NCBI RefSeq assembly: GCF_001866075.3
Contig: NZ_CP063356.1
Location: 4,764,164 to 4,828,163 of the forward strand
Direction of reading: 5' to 3'
Length of the DNA stretch: 64,000 nt
DNA from: Anaerobacillus isosaccharinicus
GTDB taxonomy: Bacteria > Bacillota > Bacilli > Bacillales > Anaerobacillaceae
Each line of letters starts with the position of its first letter. Within the stretch, counting starts at the first letter, position 1. Below are positions 53,442 to 62,000 of this stretch, in pieces. The position numbers were made by a program, and so were the translations under genes. The notes under the pieces were generated by a model. That model was not told the DNA's origin. It searched no databases and saw nothing but the letters and a program-made list of their open reading frames with translations.

Positions 53442-53600
53442 ATGACTAGGTTCACTAGAACTAAACGCAAGCACTTTCATAATGCAGCCTCAAAAAATAA
53501 TTTTACTCCAACTGAAAGTGTTTATAACGAAGAAATTGCAGATGAAAATGTAGATCTTGCTAAAGACAAGAAAAGAAATAAACGCATACCAAGAGGTTAA
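53442..53600 (+). CDS. Small charged protein after the spore-protein gene
   Basis: 52 residues, beginning MTRFTRTKRKHFHNAASKNN, very basic at the start, acidic in the middle and basic at the end (KDKKRNKRIPRG). AGAGGT is 6 bases before the ATG, nine bases after the SASP stop, so co-transcription is likely. The composition (N, K, no hydrophobic core) resembles small spore proteins, but I do not recognise it. IS copy 2 inserted exactly at its stop codon, which the duplication restores. Confidence 0.6.
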   Translation: MTRFTRTKRKHFHNAASKNNFTPTESVYNEEIADENVDLAKDKKRNKRIPRG

Positions 53601-53603
53601 TAT
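53597..53603. repeat. Target duplication, left copy (IS copy 2)
   Basis: TTAATAT, repeated at 55432-55438; a 5-base reading (TTAAT) applies if the element starts with ATAG. Confidence 0.8.
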
Positions 53604-53760
53604 AGAGACTCGGAAATTAAATGATTAAATTTAGGTCTCCTGGAGCTTATGAGCTTGTTTTAAGAGGAAAGCGTGGGATTTTCAAAGTCATTTTCAAAAA
53701 AATGAATGACAAATAAACCACATGAAGTGGATTTTTTGAAAATTATATTTTAAGATGACT

Positions 53761-55263
53761 TTATAAGGACAAAAAGGACTGAATAATCGGGTTGGTAGCC
53801 ACAAAATTATTCTTTTTTGCTTCCTTTATCCATGCATCGGCATGCTGACACATGCCGATGATATATGTACGAATATTCCAATGTCTAGAACTTCGTCCTC
53901 TTGAATCTTCTAAACGATAATCCACTTTTTGCCGTTTAATACAACGCTCAACTCCAGTTCGCAAAGAATAGCGTTTTCGCCATTCCTTACTATCACGTTT
54001 GATACGTGGAAAGAGACGAGGATTATCCTTCGTCGCTGTATAAAATGTTCGACCATAATCTGAATCTGAACACGGATTTGGGCATTCCCATTTTCCGCAT
54101 ACGGCTGGACAACGCCATTTGCGCCGATAGGTTTTTTGATTTAATCCCCAGTGGATCATCTCTCGACCAATAGGGCAGACTGGAACACCTTTAAGATTTA
54201 TATCCATTTGTTTATGCTGAAATTGTTTAGAACGTCTTGGATTAAGGTCAATGATGGCTGAAACATCATAGTGTTCTAACATTTCATAGATGGGAAAAGC
54301 ATCTAGAGCAGAATCTAAGATGACTTCACTGATTTTCCAATCAGAATACCAATGTTTGAGTTCATGAAACGTACTTACAAATAAAACTGAGTCATGTTTA
54401 CTGGCTCTGTAGAGCCTTGGATAAATAGGTAAGTCATAAGGACTATCAGATGCAGTTACCATGAATAGGCTTCGCCCATAATAGTACTTTTCTCTAGAAC
54501 TATCCCAACCGTAATCAGCGTCAGGGTCTGAGAATTGTCTCTTGCATTGGCATTTCCAATTTCCTTGTTTACGACAATCGCATAGAAACTTACCATAAGG
54601 TCTTCCACCAGTAACAACGGGAGATCCATCACCGAGGATGCTTAAGGACATGGTGTCACCTAGTAATCCTTGTGTTGCTGATTTATTGACGAACAAGGAT
54701 TGAAAGATCATTTGAAGTTGGTCATGGGCTTTCGGTGTATATTTAATATCCTTATTTTTCAAGGCGCGTTTAACTAGTTTTTCAACAATCTTAGGGTTTT
54801 TAGGCTCTTGTTTCTGATTCTTTTTGCCTTTCTTTCTTGGTTTCTTTAGCTTTCTGTTATTTCTATTCGATAGATGTGGAGTTGAACCAAGCCATAGCCG
54901 ATTAAAAAAATCGTAAAAGGTACCTACTCCAGGAACATTGTATGGAGAAAAACCACTAAGGACCGCAAGAACTGGCGTTGTCTTTAATGTATAAACCCAC
55001 TTGTCAATACTTGAGATATGGTGGTAATGCATGAGCATTAAACTCCGAAGCATATCACACGGCTGCCGCGGTTTTCTTCCTCTTGGATTAGAGGAATAAC
55101 GGTGTCTAAGCAACATGGTGGCATCGGTTAGGTCAATCAAGGAACACCAAATTATTGGTTCAGAGTAAAAGGTTTTTAAAAATGCTTTATCCTTATAGAG
55201 TTCATCTAATTGCTCGACAACAAAAGACAGATAGGATTCATGAGAACGGACGTTTTTTAGCAT
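53761..55263 (-). CDS. Transposase of IS copy 2
   Basis: 500 residues, over 90% identical by eye to the transposase at 31961-33463. Differences cluster in the first third (for example ISSIDKWVYTLKTTPVLAVL for VTSVDQWVYHLKTTPIYAVL) and near LLGDTMSLSILG. All conserved blocks, including LDSALDAFPIYE and ERCIKRQKVDYRLE, are present, so it may be functional. Confidence 0.9.
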   Translation of the reverse strand: MLKNVRSHESYLSFVVEQLDELYKDKAFLKTFYSEPIIWCSLIDLTDATMLLRHRYSSNPRGRKPRQPCDMLRSLMLMHYHHISSIDKWVYTLKTTPVLAVLSGFSPYNVPGVGTFYDFFNRLWLGSTPHLSNRNNRKLKKPRKKGKKNQKQEPKNPKIVEKLVKRALKNKDIKYTPKAHDQLQMIFQSLFVNKSATQGLLGDTMSLSILGDGSPVVTGGRPYGKFLCDCRKQGNWKCQCKRQFSDPDADYGWDSSREKYYYGRSLFMVTASDSPYDLPIYPRLYRASKHDSVLFVSTFHELKHWYSDWKISEVILDSALDAFPIYEMLEHYDVSAIIDLNPRRSKQFQHKQMDINLKGVPVCPIGREMIHWGLNQKTYRRKWRCPAVCGKWECPNPCSDSDYGRTFYTATKDNPRLFPRIKRDSKEWRKRYSLRTGVERCIKRQKVDYRLEDSRGRSSRHWNIRTYIIGMCQHADAWIKEAKKNNFVATNPIIQSFLSL

Positions 55264-55271
55264 AAAAATTC

Positions 55272-55314
55272 CCCCAATACGAGTTTTTTAATGTCTTCAA
55301 CTCGATTATTGGGG
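55272..55314 (-). promoter_or_regulatory. Fold-back hairpin of IS copy 2
   Basis: Identical to the hairpin at 33472-33514: the GGGGG ribosome site is in the stem and the far arm overlaps the -10 box at 55303-55308. Confidence 0.75.
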
Positions 55315-55331
55315 CGTTCTGAATTTGTCAA
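55303..55331 (-). promoter_or_regulatory. Transposase promoter of IS copy 2
   Basis: TTGACA (55326-55331), 17 bases, TAATCG (55303-55308) on the minus strand. Confidence 0.65.
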
Positions 55332-55431
55332 GAGGAAAATGTGTTCGCCCCCTTTAAATAGGGGTAAAACAATAAAAAGCCCTAGTCGAAAGACTAGAGC
55401 TGAAGCGGAAATTTAATTTCCGAGAGACTAT

Positions 55432-55438
55432 TTAATAT
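55432..55438. repeat. Target duplication, right copy (IS copy 2)
   Basis: TTAATAT, matching 53597-53603. Confidence 0.8.
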
Positions 55439-55440
55439 TA

Positions 55441-55470
55441 AAGAGGTGACAAAATTATTGTCACCTCTTT
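55441..55470. terminator. Terminator after the DegV gene
   Basis: AAGAGGTGACAA pairs with TTGTCACCTCTT; T-rich on both sides. Confidence 0.85.
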
Positions 55471-55513
55471 TGTTATTGTTTAAAATGCTGCGTAAATCCA
55501 ACAAGACCTTACT

Positions 55514-56356
55514 CTACTCAGCAAAGTACATTAAAGCTAAAGCTCCTGGCCCTGTATGAGTACTTATAATTGGTGTTGTATCAACGATTATTATATCATT
55601 GAAACCAGTCAACTTTTTGATCTCATCCTTTAGTTCATTTGCTAACGGAAATGTATCAGCATGAGCTATCCCAATGCCCTTAATCTCTTTCTTAGCTGTT
55701 TCGGTTTGAAGTTGCTTAGTAAAGTACGTAATAAGTTTGGGATATGTTCTCACTTTTGCGACGGGCGTATAAACACCGTCAGCAAGAGAAGCGATTGGCT
55801 TAATCTTTAGTAACGAACCGATCAACGCTCTCCCTCTTCCGATTCTTCCACCTTTTACCAAATAATCTAACGTATCAACCATAAGATATAGCGAAGAATT
55901 TTCTCTAACTGCTTCAACACGAGCTAAAATTTCAGAAACAGTTTTGCCAGCCATAGCCATTTTTGCTGCTTCTAATACTTGAAAGCCGAGGGCGAAGGAA
56001 ATAAATTTTGAATCGATAACTGTCACTTTTGAGCTAGACATTTGAGCCCCACTTATAGCTGAACTAAGTGTACCACTCATGCCCCCTGTTATATGTATAG
56101 AAATGATTTCACTACCATCGGCTCCGAGACGATCGTAAGTTTCAGCAAATACTCCTGCCGCAGGTTGTGAGGTTCTAGGAATTTCTTTCGCTTCTTTAAG
56201 TAGAGAAATATATTCCTTCGCTGAAACATCAACACCATCAATATACGACTTTCCGTCTACTGTAATTGTTAATGGTACTACCTCCACACCTAACGCATCT
56301 AATTCTGCTTTCGGTACATCTACTGTCGAATCTGTCACAATTTTAACCTTACTCAC
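55514..56356 (-). CDS. DegV family fatty-acid-binding protein
   Basis: 280 residues from the GTG with AGGGGTG upstream. VKIVTDSTVDVPKAELDALG opens the family pattern; PRTSQPAAGVFAETYD, SGTLSSAISGAQ and YLVKGGRIGRG complete it. DegV/FakB proteins bind a fatty acid and present it to the FakA kinase; several paralogues occur in Firmicutes. No fakA-like gene is linked. The C-terminus THTGPGALALMY is typical. Confidence 0.92.
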   Translation of the reverse strand: MSKVKIVTDSTVDVPKAELDALGVEVVPLTITVDGKSYIDGVDVSAKEYISLLKEAKEIPRTSQPAAGVFAETYDRLGADGSEIISIHITGGMSGTLSSAISGAQMSSSKVTVIDSKFISFALGFQVLEAAKMAMAGKTVSEILARVEAVRENSSLYLMVDTLDYLVKGGRIGRGRALIGSLLKIKPIASLADGVYTPVAKVRTYPKLITYFTKQLQTETAKKEIKGIGIAHADTFPLANELKDEIKKLTGFNDIIIVDTTPIISTHTGPGALALMYFAE

Positions 56357-56475
56357 ATAAGCACCCCTTTTTAAAAAGATCACTATGTTTTACATAAACT
56401 ACTAAACTACGTAATCATTTCTATCATACTATAAAAGGATCGATGTTGTTAACATATAGAAAAAAATTTGACTCT

Positions 56476-56530
56476 AAAAAAAGGATAAGGGCACTAAACT
56501 CAAAGAGTTCATTTGCCCTTATCCTTTTTT
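56476..56530. terminator. Strong terminator
   Basis: AAAAAAAGGATAAGGGCA pairs with TGCCCTTATCCTTTTTTT. Confidence 0.9.
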
Positions 56531-56709
56531 TACTCTATACCACTTTCTTTGATTGCATGTTCCCAACTTGGGAAATAGTGAAGTGCACTTCTCATTAAAT
56601 CTGGATGTGTTTTTTTAACTTTCTTCTTTGCTAAAGCCTCACCACTTGAATGTAATTGATTAATTGAGCTGATGACTTGATCTGCACTCATATCAATTTC
56701 CACCTTCAC
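56530..56709 (-). CDS. Small protein with one HNH-associated-repeat-like domain
   Basis: 59 residues from the GTG after AAGGAGGAAT. The pattern (SSINQLHSSGEALAKKKV, then PDLMRSALHYFPSWEHAIKE and SGI) closely resembles the helical repeat found in homing-endonuclease-associated proteins, where the consensus runs I..LH..G..L..., YFGSW..A..., AGI. Such repeats probably bind DNA. Here it stands alone without a nuclease domain. The role is unknown. Confidence 0.62.
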   Translation of the reverse strand: MKVEIDMSADQVISSINQLHSSGEALAKKKVKKTHPDLMRSALHYFPSWEHAIKESGIE

Positions 56710-56873
56710 ATTCCTCCTTAATATACTTACTAACCCTATTTTTTCCAAAAAAAGCAAGACTATACATTAAAAAGGAAATGAAAAAATGTAAAAATTGATA
56801 TATAGCTACCCGAAGGATGTACTCTATGTTAAAATAACGTTTGTCTATTGTTGTTGAACGAGGAGGAAAAACG

Positions 56874-57506
56874 TTGAAAAAAGTACCATTTATCGCTGTA
56901 GAAGGTCCAATTGGGGTTGGAAAATCCTCTTTAGCTAGGGAAATTGCAAATTATTATCAGTATCGATTATTAAATGAAATCGTTGAAGAAAATCCTTTTT
57001 TAGGGAATTTTTATAAAGATATTGACGGGTGGAGCTTCCAAACAGAAATGTTCTTCTTATGTAATCGTTACAAGCAGCTTGAAGATATTGAAAAATACCA
57101 TCTAAATAAAAATGAACCAGTTGTTGCTGATTACCATATTTTTAAAAATCAAATTTTTGCCGAACGAACATTACAAAGTAAGCAATATGAAAAATATAAA
57201 CAAATCTACTACATACTTACAGCCAATATGCCTGAACCAAATCTAATTATTTATTTAAAGGCTGGTTTAAATACGCTGTTAGAACGGATATCCTTGCGCG
57301 GTAGAGACATTGAAAAAAATATTGATCCAGCTTATCTACTTCAACTTACGAAAGATTATGAGCAATTCATGGGTAAATTTATTAATGACCATCCTAATGT
57401 CCCTGTATTGACTTTTGAATGTGATCACATTGATTTTATTAAGAATAAAGCCGATCTTGAAGCAATTTTTTCAAAAATAGATGATCAATTATTTATAAAT
57501 AACTAA
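56874..57506 (+). CDS. dgk: Deoxyguanosine kinase
   Basis: 210 residues from the TTG that follows CGAGGAGGAAAAACG. The P-loop is VEGPIGVGKSSLA; the family signature EIVEENPFL and WSFQTEMFFLCNRYKQLEDI follow, and ISLRGRDIEK supplies the LID arginines. It resembles B. subtilis Dgk more than Dck. It phosphorylates purine deoxynucleosides for salvage. dck follows 17 bases downstream, as in Bacillus. Confidence 0.9.
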   Translation: MKKVPFIAVEGPIGVGKSSLAREIANYYQYRLLNEIVEENPFLGNFYKDIDGWSFQTEMFFLCNRYKQLEDIEKYHLNKNEPVVADYHIFKNQIFAERTLQSKQYEKYKQIYYILTANMPEPNLIIYLKAGLNTLLERISLRGRDIEKNIDPAYLLQLTKDYEQFMGKFINDHPNVPVLTFECDHIDFIKNKADLEAIFSKIDDQLFINN

Positions 57507-57523
57507 TATCGGAGTTGAAATTC

Positions 57524-58180
57524 ATGATTGAGACAACAATCAAAAGCAATGCTTTAATTACATTAGCAGGGACTGTTGGTGTAGGAAAGTCAACGTTAAC
57601 TAGAAATCTGGCTAACACATTAAAATTTAAAGCTTCATATGAGAAAGTTGACGGAAATCCTTATTTAGAAGACTATTATTCAAATTTTAAGCAATGGTCT
57701 TTTCATCTTCAAGTGTACTTTTTAGCTGAGAGATTTAAACAACAAAAATCTATGTTTGAGAGCGGCTACGGCTATGTACAAGATCGTAGCATTTATGAGG
57801 ACGTAGGAATTTTTGCGAAGCTTCAATATGACCAAGGGAATATGACTGATCGCGATTTTGAAACATACAGTTCATTATTTGAAGCGATGACTCTATCGCC
57901 TTACTTTCCAAAACCAGATGTATTAATTTACTTGGATGGTTCCCTAGATAAAATTATTGAACGTGTCCATAGACGTGGGCGCAAAATGGAAACTGACACA
58001 CCTTTAAAATTTTGGGAAGACTTATACGAGCGGTATCATAATTGGATTAATGAGTTCACTGTTTGTCCTGTTTTAAGACTAGACATTGAAACTTATGATA
58101 GTCATGATCCAAAATCGGTTGCTGCAATAATAAAAGAAATTGAGAATATTACAGCTAAAGAAGCCATTCTTACAAAATAA
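57524..58180 (+). CDS. dck: Deoxyadenosine/deoxycytidine kinase
   Basis: 218 residues from the ATG with GGAGTTG upstream. The P-loop is LAGTVGVGKSTLT; WSFHLQVYFLAERFKQQ and YVQDRSIYEDVGIFA with the DRS motif mark the deoxynucleoside kinase family, and VHRRGRKME is the LID. It salvages deoxyadenosine and deoxycytidine. It forms an operon with dgk; together they cover three deoxynucleosides. Confidence 0.92.
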   Translation: MIETTIKSNALITLAGTVGVGKSTLTRNLANTLKFKASYEKVDGNPYLEDYYSNFKQWSFHLQVYFLAERFKQQKSMFESGYGYVQDRSIYEDVGIFAKLQYDQGNMTDRDFETYSSLFEAMTLSPYFPKPDVLIYLDGSLDKIIERVHRRGRKMETDTPLKFWEDLYERYHNWINEFTVCPVLRLDIETYDSHDPKSVAAIIKEIENITAKEAILTK

Positions 58181-58227
58181 AAAACAAGAGGAGGCATTTG
58201 AATAAAATGTCCCCTCTTGTTTTTTTA
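58181..58227. terminator. Bidirectional terminator
   Basis: AAAACAAGAGG pairs with CCTCTTGTTTT between dck and the convergent recQ. Confidence 0.9.
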
Positions 58228-60342
58228 TTTACACAGCGCTAGTTTGATATGAAAATAGCTAATTTCTTCTGGCAATGCTTCTTTTAATGGCTTCAGTTTC
58301 TCTCCACCAATTTCAGCACGTTTTTCATTTATTAATTGCAAATATGAATTTGGTAGTACTCTTTCCCATTCAAGTTCAATTCCTTCAATAGCCCCTTGGA
58401 TCAAATGTTGTTCTACCGTCGTTTGCTTTAGATCTCGCTCTAGAGCTATTTCGTGAATATCCATGCCGTCTTTAAAAAACTGTAACGTAACTAAGTAACT
58501 TGGGTCTTCCGCTTTTTCAATTGGCTTTTCCTGCACTTTTGGGGCCATTTCAATGGTGATGTTTTCATTAGAAAATGCACTAATTGCAGTTAAAAAAGCT
58601 TCACCATACTTTTCAAACTTCATTTCTCCAACACCTTTAATTTGGAGCATATCTGCTTTTGTCTTTGGATAATACTTACACATTTCTTTTAGCGTAACAT
58701 CAGAGAAAACAATATATGGAGGAAGCTTTTCTTTTTCTGCTATTTCTTTTCGGAGTTGGCGAAGTTCTTCGAAAAGCTCAGAATGAATAGGCTCTTCTTT
58801 TTTCACCGGTTTTACTTTTTGTACTACTCTTTCTCCATCTTTTAGTACTGATGCTGCTCGCTCGGTTAGTCGAACAGTTGGGTATTGCCCAGTGGTCAAT
58901 GCTAAATATCCTTCAGCAATAAACAGTTGCGTAAGTTCACTAATTTCTTTTTCTGTCTTTTCTTTCATAATGCCATATGTCTTCAGTTCATTTAGCCGTA
59001 ATTCCTTAATTCGTTTATTATTAGACCCTTTAAGTACTTGGGCGACTAATGTAACTCCAAATCGTTCTTTCATTCTTACTATACAGGAAAAGATTTTTAA
59101 AGCCTCTGTCGTCACATCGATCTCTTCTAGGTCCGATTTACAATTGGAGCATTTGCTACAATCATTTTCTGCAACATCGCCAAAATAATTCACAATATAG
59201 GTTTGTAAACATTTTGTCGTATGGCAATAGTCAACCATTGCTTGCAGTTTACTATATTCATGGTCTTTCCGTTCAAGATCAGATGCATTTTGTTCGATTA
59301 GATATTTCTGTGTTTGGACATCCTTGCTCGTATAAAGCAAAACACACTCACTATTTTCTCCATCTCTCCCTGCTCTGCCTGCCTCTTGATAGTAGGCCTC
59401 CATACTTTTCGGTAATTGATAATGTACCACGTACCTCACATTGGATTTATCAATACCCATACCAAACGCATTTGTTGCAATAATAATTTTTTCATCATCA
59501 TAAATAAATTTTTCTTGATTTTCATTACGGATCTTTTCTGACATTCCGCCATGATAAGTGACAGCTTGGACTCCATTTTTCTCTAAAAACGGTTGGAGTT
59601 CCTCAACATCTTTTCTTGTAGCTGTATAAATGATTCCACTTTCACCTTTCAATCGCTCGATGAACTCAAGTATATACTTTCTTTTATTACCTGTTTTCAC
59701 AACTGAAAAAGCTAAGTTTTCTCTTTCGTAACCAGATACAAAATCTAAGGGAGATTGAAGCATTAAACCTTGTTTAATATCCTGAGCAACTGTCTTTGTC
59801 GCAGTTGCTGTAAAAGCTGCAATGACAGGCTTTGATGAAAGTTGTTGCATCAAATGACCAATTCTAGCGTAACTTGGACGAAAATCATGCCCCCATTGTG
59901 AAATACAGTGCGCTTCATCAACAGCAATTAAATCAATCGGTAGTTGCTGTAAAAACTGTAAAAATTGATTTGAATCCAGGCGTTCTGGTGAAACATAAAC
60001 GAGTTTATATGAACCATGTTTAATGTCGTTCATGATTTCTCCTTGGTCAGCATGTGACACAGTACTATTTAAATAAATTGCTGGTACGCCAATACTATTT
60101 AGCGTATCTACCTGGTCTTTCATTAAGGAAATAAGTGGACTAATAACGACCGTAATTCCTTCAAAAAGCATTGCTGGAACTTGATAACAAACGGATTTAC
60201 CTCCACCAGTAGGCATAATGCACAATGTATCAGTTTTGTTTAAAATGGCTGTGATGATTTCAAGTTGATTTTTACGAAAGCTATTGTACCCATAGTATTT
60301 TTTTAAAATCGTTATTGGTGTTTCTAATTGTTTTTCTAACAT
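58225..60342 (-). CDS. recQ: ATP-dependent DNA helicase RecQ
   Basis: 705 residues from the ATG with GGAG upstream. Motif I is MPTGGGKSVCYQVPA, motif II VDEAHCISQWGHDFRP, motif III FTATATK, and motif VI YQEAGRAGRDG. The RQC zinc cysteines are in CLQTYIVNYFGD...CSKCSNC; the HRDC domain is present (about 520-600), and the C-terminus carries a helix-turn-helix 40-type piece. It unwinds DNA 3'-5' during recombinational repair. The length is normal for RecQ of Bacillus. Confidence 0.93.
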   Translation of the reverse strand: MLEKQLETPITILKKYYGYNSFRKNQLEIITAILNKTDTLCIMPTGGGKSVCYQVPAMLFEGITVVISPLISLMKDQVDTLNSIGVPAIYLNSTVSHADQGEIMNDIKHGSYKLVYVSPERLDSNQFLQFLQQLPIDLIAVDEAHCISQWGHDFRPSYARIGHLMQQLSSKPVIAAFTATATKTVAQDIKQGLMLQSPLDFVSGYERENLAFSVVKTGNKRKYILEFIERLKGESGIIYTATRKDVEELQPFLEKNGVQAVTYHGGMSEKIRNENQEKFIYDDEKIIIATNAFGMGIDKSNVRYVVHYQLPKSMEAYYQEAGRAGRDGENSECVLLYTSKDVQTQKYLIEQNASDLERKDHEYSKLQAMVDYCHTTKCLQTYIVNYFGDVAENDCSKCSNCKSDLEEIDVTTEALKIFSCIVRMKERFGVTLVAQVLKGSNNKRIKELRLNELKTYGIMKEKTEKEISELTQLFIAEGYLALTTGQYPTVRLTERAASVLKDGERVVQKVKPVKKEEPIHSELFEELRQLRKEIAEKEKLPPYIVFSDVTLKEMCKYYPKTKADMLQIKGVGEMKFEKYGEAFLTAISAFSNENITIEMAPKVQEKPIEKAEDPSYLVTLQFFKDGMDIHEIALERDLKQTTVEQHLIQGAIEGIELEWERVLPNSYLQLINEKRAEIGGEKLKPLKEALPEEISYFHIKLALCK

Positions 60343-60497
60343 TTTTCCCATCTCCGTAACTAAAAGTATCAATGTAACCATAACATAGGGACCATTATTG
60401 TGGAAGGTTTAGATGCCGTATCTGCTAATAGAATACAGGGAAATCGCAAATAATAATGACCGATATACTTAATGAAAGAACGACAGGAGCTGATGAA

Positions 60498-60650
60498 ATG
60501 ACGAAGCGTAAAAGTAATCCTAGAAAAGAAGGGAAAAATAAGCACGGTGGACATGTTAGTCCGTTAGGCAATTCTCCAAATCAAGAGTTTGCCCGTGAGC
60601 CATATGTAGAGGCCGGACAAGCAAGTAAGCAAAACAACGATAAACGTTAG
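60498..60650 (+). CDS. Small basic protein, spore-protein-like, not identified
   Basis: 50 residues, MTKRKSNPRKEGKNKHGGHV followed by SPLGNSPNQEFAREPYVEAG and a polar tail. It is hydrophilic, rich in K, N, G and Q with no hydrophobic core, like minor small acid-soluble spore proteins (SspL/SspO-like by eye). ACAGGAGCTGATGAA precedes the ATG and a terminator follows. The family is not certain. Confidence 0.55.
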   Translation: MTKRKSNPRKEGKNKHGGHVSPLGNSPNQEFAREPYVEAGQASKQNNDKR

Positions 60651-60666
60651 ATATTAAAAAGTGAAG

Positions 60667-60697
60667 AAAAAAGGAATGACCAAGGTCATTCCTTTTT
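60667..60697. terminator. Bidirectional terminator
   Basis: AAAAAGGAATGACC pairs with GGTCATTCCTTTTT, between the small gene and the nap operon. Confidence 0.9.
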
Positions 60698-61253
60698 AAT
60701 CTTCTAAGGCTTTTACGTAAATACCTTTATACGTTTGAATACACGCTGCTACACATTCACCACAGCCATTACAATTACTTTCAATTACTTTTGGCTTACC
60801 ATTTTCCACTGTTAAAGCGTCGCGTCCTAACGGGCATGCTCTGATACAATAGTCGCACATTGTTCCTTTGAACGCCAAACAGTTGAACTCGAACACTTCA
60901 GCAATTCCTAGCTTTTCATCTTTTCCGATCTCCTCTAATGCTCCTGTTGGGCAATGAGTAATACATTTATTGCAAAAAGTACATGGCGACTCGTTTGGAT
61001 TAATAAAAGGTGTCCCTGCAAGTTTCGCCCCGTAATCTACTGAAAAAAGTCCTATCGTTGACGTCGGACAGACGTCTTCGCAGATGCCACAGCGGGTGCA
61101 AGTGGCAAGGAAAGCAAGTTCATTGCCCGCACCTGGTGGACGAATAAAGTTTCGTTCCTGTTCGATGGAAGCCCCGATTATTGACCCGAGAAATTGAAAG
61201 GAGGAACGAAAGTTTTCCTTCAGATATTGTCTACGGTTCAATCGATCGATCAT
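60696..61253 (-). CDS. NapF/NapG-like 4Fe-4S ferredoxin
   Basis: 185 residues with four cysteine clusters in order: CTRCGICEDVCP, CTFCNKCITHCP, CDYCIRACP and CNGCGECVAACI, enough for four 4Fe-4S centres. The N-terminus has NRRQYLK, faintly Tat-like, followed by a weakly hydrophobic stretch (SSFQFLGSIIGASI). It could be NapF (cytoplasmic, helps load NapA) or a NapG/MauM-type electron carrier. Its ATG overlaps the napD stop by four bases. Confidence 0.85.
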   Translation of the reverse strand: MIDRLNRRQYLKENFRSSFQFLGSIIGASIEQERNFIRPPGAGNELAFLATCTRCGICEDVCPTSTIGLFSVDYGAKLAGTPFINPNESPCTFCNKCITHCPTGALEEIGKDEKLGIAEVFEFNCLAFKGTMCDYCIRACPLGRDALTVENGKPKVIESNCNGCGECVAACIQTYKGIYVKALED

Positions 61254-61516
61254 TGCTGAATCACTGCCTGATGTTGCATCGCTTCATCATCTTCGAAGTT
61301 TGTGTAAGCAAGGCAGATAGAAACAATTCCATCTATTTCTTTGAATGCCTCTCCAATACGGTAGCTTTCATCAACAGAATCGGCTTCAAGTGTTAAAACA
61401 ACTTTTACCTCCTGCTCAATATGATGAACCTCTACCCCAGGAAGCTTCTGAAGTTGTTCAATTACTGCATCTGTTTTTCCTTTTACTGTGATTAGCATAA
61501 ATCCTGAAATGACCAT
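61250..61516 (-). CDS. napD: NapD chaperone
   Basis: 88 residues, MVISGFMLITVKGKTDAVIE, the ferredoxin-like fold of NapD with the LPGVEVHHIEQEVKVVLTLE core. NapD binds the Tat signal of NapA and holds it back until the molybdenum cofactor is inserted. The ATG follows GAGGTGTAAGC. Its presence means NapA here is exported by Tat. Confidence 0.88.
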   Translation of the reverse strand: MVISGFMLITVKGKTDAVIEQLQKLPGVEVHHIEQEVKVVLTLEADSVDESYRIGEAFKEIDGIVSICLAYTNFEDDEAMQHQAVIQQ

Positions 61517-61539
61517 GCTTACACCTCCGTCGTTAGTAT

Positions 61540-61989
61540 TTAATCGTTAAATGCAGCTTTTGTTTCTCCAGTATCTAAACCATGGCACGTAACACAAACA
61601 TACCTAGGGCCAAAAATTCCTTTTGCCCGATCTCGATCAACAAAATGATCAATTGGAATTTCCCTTGCCCCCATTGCTTGAGCATTTTCATGACACATTA
61701 GGCAACTTTCACCCTTTGTTTTTGGATTCCATCTACCTGCATGGTCAACTGGTTGTAAAGTAGGAGCTGAAATTAATACCATTGTCGCAGCTTCAGCTCT
61801 TTCTTGTTTTAACTGAGGTATATCAACATTTTTAGCTGATTGTTTCGCTGGTTCTTGTTTTGGTGTCTCTTGCTTCGGTACTGCCACTGTTTCGCTTGAT
61901 GAGTCATTAAATAAACCAACACCTACGACTATGGCAAAGATTAATACTCCAATAGAGACGGCAAATAAAAAGTAATTTGATTTTTTCAT
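61540..61989 (-). CDS. napB: NapB diheme cytochrome c subunit, membrane-anchored
   Basis: 149 residues. A membrane segment (6-26) is followed by a Pro/Lys/Glu-rich linker and a heme domain with CLMCH (96-100) and CVTCH (132-136), and likely axial ligands H83 and H115. NapB passes electrons to NapA. In Gram-negatives NapB is free in the periplasm; here the anchor ties it to the outer face of the membrane, as a monoderm cell needs. The ATG follows GGGGGGACTAAC. Confidence 0.9.
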   Translation of the reverse strand: MKKSNYFLFAVSIGVLIFAIVVGVGLFNDSSSETVAVPKQETPKQEPAKQSAKNVDIPQLKQERAEAATMVLISAPTLQPVDHAGRWNPKTKGESCLMCHENAQAMGAREIPIDHFVDRDRAKGIFGPRYVCVTCHGLDTGETKAAFND

Positions 61990-62000
61990 GTTAGTCCCCC

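Larger units (their letters stand above)
53604..55431 (-). mobile_element. Insertion sequence, copy 2 (1828 bp)
   Basis: Same length, ends and gene as the element at 31804-33631, in the same orientation, with a different target duplication (TTAATAT). Scattered substitutions separate the copies, so they are not a very recent pair. Upstream of the transposase the two are almost identical. Confidence 0.93.
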
